NCBI RefSeq assembly: GCF_020741395.1
Contig: NZ_DYZA01000113.1
Location: 1 to 8,715 of the forward strand
DNA: 8,715 nt
Source: Mailhella massiliensis
Lineage (GTDB): Bacteria; Desulfobacterota; Desulfovibrionia; Desulfovibrionales; Desulfovibrionaceae
Reading direction: 5' to 3'
The notes beneath the pieces are model-generated. The model saw only the letters and a program-made list of their open reading frames with translations, was not told where the DNA came from and searched no databases. The translations under genes and the position numbers were made by a program. Shown here in pieces: positions 1-5,842 of this stretch (position 1 is its first letter; every line of letters begins with the position of its first letter).

Positions 1-86
1 TTTTGTTCGATAAAATCATACAGAAGGCCGCAGCCCAGACAAGCAGCCACCGAACTTCCAATATGATATATCGCAAGTAAAATCAT
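1..86 (-). CDS. Possible N-terminal fragment of a hydrophobic protein, cut by left edge
   Basis: An open frame starts with ATG at 86-84 and runs leftward off the window, giving 28 residues beginning MILLAIYHIGSSVAACLG. The stretch is hydrophobic, rich in Leu, Ile, Ala and Gly, and could be a membrane segment or signal anchor. No Shine-Dalgarno sequence is visible upstream, and the start sits inside a 7-bp inverted repeat (ATATGAT 61-67, ATCATAT 82-88). The fragment is too short to assign to a family. It may equally be chance, because the neighbouring 860 bases show no clear coding. Confidence 0.25.
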   Translation of the reverse strand, partial: MILLAIYHIGSSVAACLGCGLLYDFIEQ

Positions 87-273
87 ATGGTTCAACTGTA
101 GATACAAGAGAGAGAAGGGGTATTCGGCCGTTTACCGGAAAAAGGCGCAGCTGAAGGGGAGGGATGTTTTTCGGGAGAGGGGACAGGCGCTTCGAGCGTG
201 CCGTACATTGTCAGGGAAGAGGTCTGGGAGACTGAGAAAATCTGGATTGTATAAAAAAGAGCAACTGATACAT

Positions 274-288
274 GCCATATACTATGGC
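274..288. promoter_or_regulatory. Short inverted repeat, possible operator
   Basis: GCCATA, spacer TAC, TATGGC is a perfect 6-bp inverted repeat lying in the AT-rich part of the gene-poor left region, about 60 bases before the small ORF at 349. Its size and symmetry would suit a dimeric repressor. No promoter with both boxes could be placed around it, so the role is a guess. Confidence 0.2.
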
Positions 289-348
289 GTACACACATTT
301 TTAAGGTAAGACTGGGAGTGGCTAAAGTTGTTTTTGAGGAGGTATCCC

Positions 349-435
349 ATGCCGTTGACCGATAGCTCCGCAGCGCTAAGCTGGATGAAACACAACAAAA
401 TCTCTCGGAAAAAGCTGGTATCTGAGCGCTCATAA
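349..435 (+). CDS. Candidate 28-residue small ORF with strong RBS
   Basis: ATG at 349 is preceded by GAGGAGGT (336-343) with a 5-base spacer, an almost ideal ribosome binding site. The ORF ends with TAA at 433-435. The predicted peptide starts MPLTDSSAALSWMKHNK and its second half is strongly basic (Lys/Arg-rich), with no membrane segment or signal peptide. It has no recognisable family. It could be a genuine small protein, the surviving start of a truncated gene, or a chance ORF. The absence of a convincing promoter and of a downstream partner argues for caution. Confidence 0.25.
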   Translation: MPLTDSSAALSWMKHNKISRKKLVSERS

Positions 436-954
436 GGATTTTCAAAAGCCGGAAATGAACATTTTCTGGGCAGTTTCTCTAAAAGCACGGAAAAGGCCGA
501 TGGTCCAGAAAAAGATAGGGGAACTGCAAGGGACCACCCTCCCGGAGAATATGGGACAATCCTTTCCCCTCATGTCCAGACAACCTGAATCCAGGAAGCA
601 AAGGCTTTGTGATATCTCCGGGGGAGTTGGGACGGCCCGAACGCGGGGCGCAGCGGTTCGACATATTGCTGTGGCTCCTGTCCGGTGTCCACGGCCCGGC
701 TGTGTACATGGCTGAGAAAAGCCCACAGCCTATGGCATACTGCGGAAATCCTTCTTTATGAGCGAGGGGCTCGACGTGATCTGCAGGGGTGAAGACAAAT
801 ATGTCGTCCATGACGTCATGGTTGCCCATCCGTCCTTGTCTGCCCCAGCTCGCCCATCCGTGGAGTCAGCGGAAATCAGGCAGGTGTCCATCGAAGTTGC
901 CGGAGATACTTTTCTGGACGTATTCCCGCCCTGCGTCTCTTCCAAATGAACATG

Positions 955-986
955 AAAAGCCCTGCCGGGAGAAAACCCGGCAGGGC
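955..986 (-). terminator. Rho-independent terminator of the flavoprotein operon
   Basis: The plus strand has GCCCTGCCGGG (959-969), a 6-base loop and CCCGGCAGGGC (976-986), a perfect 11-bp stem. Read on the minus strand, the stem is followed directly by TTTT (958-955). It starts about 30 bases beyond the stop codon of the 1016-2707 gene, so it closes that operon. There is no T-run on the plus-strand side, so it is directional. Confidence 0.9.
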
Positions 987-1015
987 AGGAAGCATTGTCG
1001 GTGCAGGGAGAAGAG

Positions 1016-2707
1016 TTACACCTGCATGCGCAGCGGGAAGCGGAAGCCTATGGCGCCGGTGGGGCAGCTGGTGCGGCAGTTGGCACAGTGCCAGCATTCG
1101 TCTCCATGGGCTACTTCAGGCCTGTCGAGGCCGTTATCGAGATGCTTGAGTTCCAGCACATAGCCGGGGCAGTCGTCCACGCAGGTGCCGCAGCCCTTGC
1201 AGTGGCCGCAGTGCATGCAGCGGGCAGCTTCGATCATGGCCTGTTCGGCGGTGTAGCCGGTGCTGTTTTCCGTGAAGTCCATGTGGTTGATGCAGGCGGG
1301 CTTCTGCGGTTCGGTTTTCTCATACTGGAGAATACCGTAGATTTCTTCCATGGGTACCACATAGGGTTCCTTGGTACCGGCCAGATCATCGCGGGCCACG
1401 ATGGTGTTGTCCTCACCTATGACGTAGACGCGGGATTTTTCACCGGTGAGCCAGGCATGGACGCCGAAGGCGGCGCGGCGGCCGTCGCCTATGGCGCCGG
1501 CGATGGAGGCTGGTCCGGCGGACACGTCGCCTGCGGCAAAGATGCCTTCAGCCGAGCTGGCTTGTTCCTTGTTCACCACGATCCAGTTGCGGGGGGTGAG
1601 TTCCACACCGGCTTCAGCCATGAAGCCGAGGTCGGTCTTCATGCCCACGGCAAAGATCACGGTATCGCAGTCCAGGCTGTGTTCGCCGCCTTCCACGGGC
1701 GCCAGAGTGAGTCGGCCCTTTTCATCGAAGCGGCATTCCTGCACTTCAAAGTAGTCCACGCCCGCGGCCTTGCCGTCGGCGGTGCGTATGGCGGACATGG
1801 TGCAGGAGTTGTGGATCTGGATGCCTTCTTCCGCAGCCTGAATGAGGTCTTCTTCGGGAGCGCGCATTTCACCGGCCCTTTCGAGGCAGATGACATGCAC
1901 TTCTTCCGCGCCGAGACGGCGGGCTACGAACGCGGCGTCAAAGCCGACGCCGCCGCCGCCCATGACGACCACGCGCCTGCCTACTTCAGGACGCAGACCG
2001 AGCGCGGCTTCACGCAGGAATTCCACGGCCTTCACCGCAGTTTCCGCACCTGGGATGGGCAGGCTGTTTTCCTTGGGGGTGCCGGTAGTCACAATGACGG
2101 CGTCGTGCGCGGCGCGCACGTCGGCAAAGGAGATATCGCGGCCGACCATGGTGTTGACGCGGGCGCGTACGCCGGTTTCAAGAATCCAGCCGATTTCGCG
2201 GTCCACCACGTCGCGGGGCAGACGGAAGTCCGGTACGCCGTAGCGGGCCACGCCGCCGAGCACGGGATTGGCTTCGTACACGGTGACGTCATGGCCGAGA
2301 AGGGCCAGGAAGTAGGCGGCCGTCAGACCGGCGGGGCCGCCGCCGATGATGCCGACACTCTTGCCGGTGGAAGGACGGCGCTGGAAGTGGGCGTCCTTAC
2401 GGGGAGCAAAGTCGTAGACGGCGCGTTCCAGGGCGCGGGTGTTCACGCAGGCGTCGTAGCCTGTACGATTGCAGTTGGACTGGCAGAAGTGCGGGCAGAC
2501 GCGGCCGGTCACGCCTGGGAAGGGGTTTTTGGCGAGCAGGTAGCGCAGGGCTTCAGCGAATTCGCCTTTTTCCACAAGAGCCTGCATCTTCTGGATGGAA
2601 TTGCCCGCAGGGCAGAAATGTTCGCACGGCGACGTGCGGAACTGCTCCTTGAGGCTGTCGCCCATGACGATGGGCATAGTGATTTCACGACTGTATCTAG
2701 GCGGCAT
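1016..2707 (-). CDS. GltD-like NAD(P)H oxidoreductase fused to an AprB-like ferredoxin
   Basis: 563 residues, cytoplasmic (no signal peptide or membrane segment). The start at 2707 has AAGGAGT seven bases upstream. Domains in order: an N-terminal Fe-S domain of the glutamate synthase small subunit/dihydropyrimidine dehydrogenase type, with Cys28, 32, 71, 75, 79 and the TGRVCP signature (about 25-100); an FAD Rossmann motif GIIGGGPAG (119-127); an NAD(P) Rossmann motif GGGGVG (250-255); the FAD-closing motif GIFAAGD (388-394); a linker; then a two-[4Fe-4S] ferredoxin with Cys497, 500, 503, 506, 509, 513 and Cys538, 541, 544, 548. The last segment, CWHCANCRTSCPTGAI, closely resembles the second cluster of APS reductase beta subunit AprB, including the Trp after the first Cys. 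It is not a plain glutamate synthase subunit: no large subunit is present and the ferredoxin tail is extra. Its partner is the AprA-like gene upstream, 122 bases away in the same operon. Inferred role: feeding NAD(P)H electrons to that flavoprotein. Confidence 0.88.
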   Translation of the reverse strand: MPPRYSREITMPIVMGDSLKEQFRTSPCEHFCPAGNSIQKMQALVEKGEFAEALRYLLAKNPFPGVTGRVCPHFCQSNCNRTGYDACVNTRALERAVYDFAPRKDAHFQRRPSTGKSVGIIGGGPAGLTAAYFLALLGHDVTVYEANPVLGGVARYGVPDFRLPRDVVDREIGWILETGVRARVNTMVGRDISFADVRAAHDAVIVTTGTPKENSLPIPGAETAVKAVEFLREAALGLRPEVGRRVVVMGGGGVGFDAAFVARRLGAEEVHVICLERAGEMRAPEEDLIQAAEEGIQIHNSCTMSAIRTADGKAAGVDYFEVQECRFDEKGRLTLAPVEGGEHSLDCDTVIFAVGMKTDLGFMAEAGVELTPRNWIVVNKEQASSAEGIFAAGDVSAGPASIAGAIGDGRRAAFGVHAWLTGEKSRVYVIGEDNTIVARDDLAGTKEPYVVPMEEIYGILQYEKTEPQKPACINHMDFTENSTGYTAEQAMIEAARCMHCGHCKGCGTCVDDCPGYVLELKHLDNGLDRPEVAHGDECWHCANCRTSCPTGAIGFRFPLRMQV

Positions 2708-2734
2708 GATAATACTCCTTGAGTGACTGATCCG

Positions 2735-2815
2735 CTCCCCTGTCCGGGGAGGGAGGCGTCCGGAAGCCGGTTCCGGCGCCGGGAAACCGCGGGGCGTTGT
2801 CCTGTGGGCGGTTTC
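2735..2815 (-). other. Cluster of stem-loops between the two operon genes
   Basis: The 122-base gap between the two minus-strand genes holds three perfect inverted repeats: CTCCCC/GGGGAG (2735-2740, 2746-2751), CCGGAA/TTCCGG (2760-2765, 2771-2776) and GAAACCGC/GCGGTTTC (2783-2790, 2808-2815). None is followed by a T-run on the minus strand, so they do not look like intrinsic terminators. They could set different mRNA stability or levels for the two genes. The next gene has its own strong ribosome binding site right after them. Confidence 0.45.
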
Positions 2816-2829
2816 AGACGGAAAGGGCT

Positions 2830-4497
2830 CTACAGAAGAGGGGCCTTGCCCCAGTGGTACTCGGTGCCGTTCTCGCCCTTGATGAGAAGCAGAGGCTTCG
2901 ACATGTCGGGATTGATCTTGGGGTAATCAATGATCTTGTACACGCAGCGGCCCGATTCCTTGCGCTCCATGGTGGCCTTGATGGCGAGTTCGCACACCTT
3001 GAGCACTTCGCACGATTCATGGCAGCGCATGAGGTCGCGCAGGGTACCGGCATGGAGCTGGGGGATCTGTTCTTCAAGGAAGGTGATTTTTTCCAGGGCG
3101 CGTTCCATGCCGGCCATGGAGCGGCGGAAGCCCATATAGTACATCATGACGTTGCGGGCGGCTTCCTCCAGTTCCTGATAGGTCAGTTCCTGGTCGTTGC
3201 CGAGGGGGGCGAAGATATCGGACTTCACCTTTGCCGCGAGGTCTTCGTCGATCTTGCCGGCCTGTTCCATGCCGGAAGCCTTGAGGGCGGCCTGACGGCC
3301 CGCTTCGAAGCCGCCGCACATGGCGCCGGAGCAGTACAGGAAGATGCTGCCGCAGAACAGCCCGGGAATGGTGGTTTCAAACTGGTCGTTCACCGCGATG
3401 GTGCCGCCGAAGATGAGTTCGCCGATTTCCACTTCCAGGAGCTTGTGCTGGAAGTCGGTGCCGGTGCAGTCGGCCCAGTCGCCGAAGGTGGCCTTGTCGC
3501 CGGGCATGAGGATATACTGCAGTTCATGCACGACTTCGGGGTCGACATGGCGCATATCCATGTAGAAGGGCGGGCCGTTGCCCTCCAGCTGTTCCTGGTA
3601 GGTGCCCTGGATCTGGTTGTTGCGTACGCCGTTTTCGCCCATGGGATCATACTTGAACATGAAGCGTTCGCCCACGGCGCTGATTTCATGCGCGCCCGAG
3701 CTGTTGATGCCGTTCATGCCGGGGCAGCCGTAGCCCTTGGGTTCCATGGTGGCGCGCTGATAGGTGTCGAGTTCGGTGACGGCCGCGCCGGCGTCATAGC
3801 CGAGCACCACGCCTGCGCCCGTGTTGTAGGGGTACATCCACACGTTGTAGGGGTTGTGCGTGGAGTTATTGTAGCCGCGGGTGGAAGAACGGCCCTGGGC
3901 GGAAACCACGGTCTTGGCGCGGATGATGACATATTCACCCGTGACCACGTTCCAGCCGAGCACGCCGCAGGCCTTGCCGCCGTCGGTGAGGATCTTCATG
4001 GCCATGATGCGGTCGAGTACATGAACGCCGGAATCGCGCACGATACGGGCCATGACGCGCTTGATGGTCATGCCGTTGGCAATGTGCACCCACCAGGTAC
4101 CGGGCTGGCCGAAGCCCTGGGTACGTTTATAGGTACCGTCGGCGTTCTTGCTGAACTGTACGCCGCATTTTTCCAGGCGCTTCAGCATGTGGTACATATG
4201 GTTGTACCAGCCGTTGGTGAGCATGGCGGGCGTCCAGCCGTTGAGGGGCTTGGCGTAGAACTTTACAAGGTCTTCAGCCGTATCGAAAGGCGTGCCCTTT
4301 TCGTCCAGAATCGCCATATAATGGTCGTTGCCGCCGCCGATGCAGCCGGAACTTTCCAGCTTGCCTTTATCCAGCAGCACGACATCCAGACCCTGCTCGC
4401 GAGCCCCGAGGGCAGCGCCGCAGCCGGACGCGCCGGAGCCGATAACGAGCACATCCGTTTCGATCATCGTGCCAAGCGGATGGGTTGAACTTTTCAT
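2830..4497 (-). CDS. AprA-like FAD-dependent reductase (fumarate reductase/APS reductase flavoprotein superfamily)
   Basis: 555 residues, no signal peptide, cytoplasmic. Start chosen at 4497 because GGGAGGAG lies just upstream and the dinucleotide-binding fold begins at residue 15; an ATG 29 codons earlier lacks this site and would add unrelated sequence. FAD motif VIGSGASG (18-25) is followed by LDKGKLESSGCIGGG (42-56), spaced as in AprA. The middle (about 225-400) contains the GYDAGA, GPPFYMDMR and GLFCGS...GFEAGRQAA segments typical of AprA/fumarate reductase flavoproteins. The C-terminal helical domain (about 435-555) carries ERKESGRCVYKIIDYP (511-526), the superfamily's closing signature. 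An Arg at 248 (TYQRAT) may match the AprA substrate Arg, but the segment where AprA has its active-site His reads LIFGGTIAVN (361-370). The substrate therefore need not be APS. First gene of a two-gene operon with a GltD/AprB fusion. Alternatives: reductase of an unsaturated organic acid or another sulfur compound. Confidence 0.85.
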   Translation of the reverse strand: MKSSTHPLGTMIETDVLVIGSGASGCGAALGAREQGLDVVLLDKGKLESSGCIGGGNDHYMAILDEKGTPFDTAEDLVKFYAKPLNGWTPAMLTNGWYNHMYHMLKRLEKCGVQFSKNADGTYKRTQGFGQPGTWWVHIANGMTIKRVMARIVRDSGVHVLDRIMAMKILTDGGKACGVLGWNVVTGEYVIIRAKTVVSAQGRSSTRGYNNSTHNPYNVWMYPYNTGAGVVLGYDAGAAVTELDTYQRATMEPKGYGCPGMNGINSSGAHEISAVGERFMFKYDPMGENGVRNNQIQGTYQEQLEGNGPPFYMDMRHVDPEVVHELQYILMPGDKATFGDWADCTGTDFQHKLLEVEIGELIFGGTIAVNDQFETTIPGLFCGSIFLYCSGAMCGGFEAGRQAALKASGMEQAGKIDEDLAAKVKSDIFAPLGNDQELTYQELEEAARNVMMYYMGFRRSMAGMERALEKITFLEEQIPQLHAGTLRDLMRCHESCEVLKVCELAIKATMERKESGRCVYKIIDYPKINPDMSKPLLLIKGENGTEYHWGKAPLL

Positions 4498-4598
4498 GAC
4501 TCCTCCCTGATTCTGAAAATACATCGGTGGGAAAGAGGCGCGGCAGCGGGCGGGGACAACGGAAAAGCTGTCGCGTAGAATCATTCCCGTCGCGTCAA

Positions 4599-4606
4599 TG
4601 ATTTCA
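4599..4606. promoter_or_regulatory. Second partial copy of the operator core at the -10 region
   Basis: TGATTTCA here is the reverse complement of TGAAATCA, which occurs in the centre of the operator at 4655-4662 (TGAAATCA there on the plus strand). It covers the predicted -10 region of the minus-strand operon promoter, where LysR-type regulators often make their second, effector-sensitive contact. The match is only 8 bases, so it may be chance. Confidence 0.3.
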
Positions 4607-4628
4607 CAAAAAGGACTTCAGTTGTCAA
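4601..4628 (-). promoter_or_regulatory. Promoter of the flavoprotein operon
   Basis: On the minus strand a perfect TTGACA -35 box (4628-4623) is followed after 16 bases by TGAAAT (4606-4601), a weak -10. A consensus -35 with a poor -10 suits an activator-dependent promoter. Predicted transcription start is near 4594, leaving a leader of about 95 bases before the start codon at 4497. The A-tract just upstream (4633-4641) would bend the DNA toward the operator. Confidence 0.5.
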
Positions 4629-4650
4629 ATCGAAAAAAAAATTTTATTGT
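4622..4650 (+). promoter_or_regulatory. Divergent promoter of the LysR-type regulator gene
   Basis: TTGTCA (4622-4627), 17-base spacer, TATTGT (4645-4650) on the plus strand. The -35 box is the same heptamer TTGTCAA that, read on the other strand, gives the -35 of the flavoprotein operon, so the two promoters are back to back. Predicted start near 4657 falls in the middle of the operator, which would allow the regulator to repress its own gene. Confidence 0.45.
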
Positions 4651-4667
4651 TTGATGAAATCAAACAA
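4647..4667. promoter_or_regulatory. Perfect 9-bp inverted repeat, probable LysR operator
   Basis: TTGTTTGAT, spacer GAA, ATCAAACAA. It contains the LysR-type T-N11-A box (TTGAT-N3-ATCAA). Its centre lies about 63 bases upstream of the predicted start of the flavoprotein operon, matching the usual recognition site of this regulator family near -65. It also overlaps the predicted transcription start of the regulator gene. The adjacent gene encodes a LysR-type protein, so assignment to that protein is the simplest reading. Confidence 0.7.
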
Positions 4668-4705
4668 GGATACTTCAGCTCTATTCAGACATGGAGGGGA
4701 CAGCC

Positions 4706-5659
4706 ATGATTGAAGAACTGGGTGGGGATTTTTTCCAGCATTTACGCGGCTTTTACTACACAGCCAAGACAGGCAGCATACGCAAGGCTGCCCAGCTCAT
4801 GAACCGGAATCCATCCACCATAAGCTGGCAGATCAGGCAGCTTGAGCAGCAATTAGATACAGTATTATTCGATAGATATATGAAAAGGCTGCGCATTACG
4901 CCCGAAGGGGAGAGGCTTCTTTCATGGACGATTTCCACCTTTGAGCTTTTGCGCGGCATGAAGTCCGATATCAGTTCCCCCTCAGGAGTTCTGCGCGGTA
5001 CGATAAGTATTTCCAGCAACTTGCCCTTTTCGGCACGAGTAGTTCGCATCATTGCGGCTTTCCGCAGGAGGCATCCCGAAGTACGCATCAAAATACGCCG
5101 CGCTCTGCCCTATGAAACTGTGGAGGACGTGATCAGTTCCCGCGTGGATTTCGGCCTTACCGGCATTACCCGCGACGTGCCGAACTGCCACATGGAGGAG
5201 CTTTTCACCTCGCAGCCTTTGCTCATTGCGCGGGAAGACAATAACTTCAACCTGCCCGACAGGCCTACGGAAGAAGATCTGATACGCCTGCCCTTCATAT
5301 CCTTTCTGGCCGAGAACATGGAGGAGAGCGGAGACCCGTATTTCGATACCTCTCTCGCCTCCCTTGCGCATCCCTTGCAGACGGTGCTCAGTGTGAACAA
5401 CTATCATCTCATGCTTCGCTATGTGAAACAGGGCATGGGCGTGGCCGTCATGGATGAATTGTGCCTCATGGCCAGCAAATACGGCAATCTGGGAGAAGAT
5501 CTGCGCTCTTATCCTCTGAACGGTATTCTTCCTCCGGTGCACAACGGTATACTGCTCAGGCATCATAAGCACCTCAGTCCCCAGGCTGCGGCGCTTATTT
5601 CCGACATACGCGAGGAGCTGAAGGACGGCCTTGCCAAGATCCGGGAGCTGGCCCGTTAG
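4706..5659 (+). CDS. LysR-type transcriptional regulator, likely controls the divergent flavoprotein operon
   Basis: 317 residues from the ATG at 4706, preferred over an ATG at 4691 because GGAGGGG (4693-4699) sits at the right distance before it, whereas nothing precedes the earlier one. Winged helix-turn-helix in residues about 9-68, with the family pattern SIRKAAQLMNRNPSTISWQI followed by RQLEQQLDTVLFDR. The effector-binding domain runs from about 95 to 305 and contains GTISISSN (98-105), VDFGLTG (147-153) and GMGVAVMDEL (243-252). It is divergent from the AprA-like operon, and the shared intergenic region carries a fitting T-N11-A operator. Known family behaviour is autorepression and effector-dependent activation of the divergent genes. 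The effector is unknown but is probably the substrate of the reductase. Confidence 0.92.
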   Translation: MIEELGGDFFQHLRGFYYTAKTGSIRKAAQLMNRNPSTISWQIRQLEQQLDTVLFDRYMKRLRITPEGERLLSWTISTFELLRGMKSDISSPSGVLRGTISISSNLPFSARVVRIIAAFRRRHPEVRIKIRRALPYETVEDVISSRVDFGLTGITRDVPNCHMEELFTSQPLLIAREDNNFNLPDRPTEEDLIRLPFISFLAENMEESGDPYFDTSLASLAHPLQTVLSVNNYHLMLRYVKQGMGVAVMDELCLMASKYGNLGEDLRSYPLNGILPPVHNGILLRHHKHLSPQAAALISDIREELKDGLAKIRELAR

Positions 5660-5842
5660 CGTATCGCCGTTCCGGGGCAGGCACGGGCAGCTTTCAGGTT
5701 CCGGCAAAGGGCCGCGCGTGTTTGCGCCGCTTGACCGGAAACGGGGCAGGCCTTAAGCTTCCTTGGAGTTTTTGCAATTTCCGGCCTTTCGTGGGCCGCA
5801 TATTGTCGCGCACTGTTACGGGCGCGGCCGGATGGACATATT
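5660..5842 (+). other. lysR-dnaX spacer with a stem-loop and a possible dnaX promoter
   Basis: This 183-base gap has no gene. TTCCGG (5699-5704) pairs with CCGGAA (5735-5740), and inside it GCAAA (5704-5708) with TTTGC (5721-5725), giving a bulged stem-loop without a T-run. A 10-base direct repeat CGGGGCAGGC occurs at 5673-5682 and 5742-5751. CGGCC/GGCCG (5782-5786, 5794-5798) forms a further small hairpin. I looked for an SRP RNA, often found before dnaX, and did not find its conserved loop motifs. Confidence 0.4.
5731..5759 (+). promoter_or_regulatory. Possible dnaX promoter
   Basis: TTGACC (5731-5736), 17-base spacer, TAAGCT (5754-5759). The -35 matches five of six bases, the -10 only about half, so this is a weak candidate. 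It would give a leader of roughly 75 bases before dnaX. Read-through from the regulator gene is possible because no intrinsic terminator follows it. Confidence 0.3.

Larger units (their letters stand above)
87..950. other. Long stretch without a convincing gene, possibly decayed
   Basis: No reading frame here has both a good start and recognisable protein content. The left part (to about 450) is visibly richer in A and T than the genes to the right. Several frames are open for 60-120 codons on both strands but overlap one another and read as low-complexity Ser/Pro/Arg text typical of noncoding frames. One plus-strand frame (455-949) is open apart from a single TGA at 713-715. Local structures are an inverted repeat GCCATA-TAC-TATGGC at 274-288 and a 14-bp perfect palindrome CCATGACGTCATGG at 808-821. 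The whole may be an eroded gene region or a long spacer. Confidence 0.5.

Noticed and set aside
11..87. Direct repeat TAAAATCATA at 11-20 and 78-87
   Set aside because: Only two 10-base AT-rich copies and no further units, so not a repeat array or attachment site.
995..2722. 575-codon plus-strand ORF opposite the GltD-like gene
   Set aside because: It is the antisense shadow of a high-GC gene: Ala/Gly/His/Val-rich text with no recognisable domain, while the minus strand has clear motifs, a ribosome binding site and a terminator.
2797..4488. 563-codon plus-strand ORF opposite the AprA-like gene
   Set aside because: Same antisense effect; composition is His/Gly/Ala-rich with no motifs, and the minus-strand flavoprotein is unambiguous.
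4498..4584. 29-codon N-terminal extension of the flavoprotein
   Set aside because: A strong ribosome binding site precedes the inner ATG at 4497, the extension has none, and the FAD fold begins 15 residues after the inner start. The extension would also occupy most of the operon leader.
5660..5842. SRP RNA upstream of dnaX
   Set aside because: This RNA often precedes dnaX in other bacteria, but its conserved hairpin motifs are absent on both strands.
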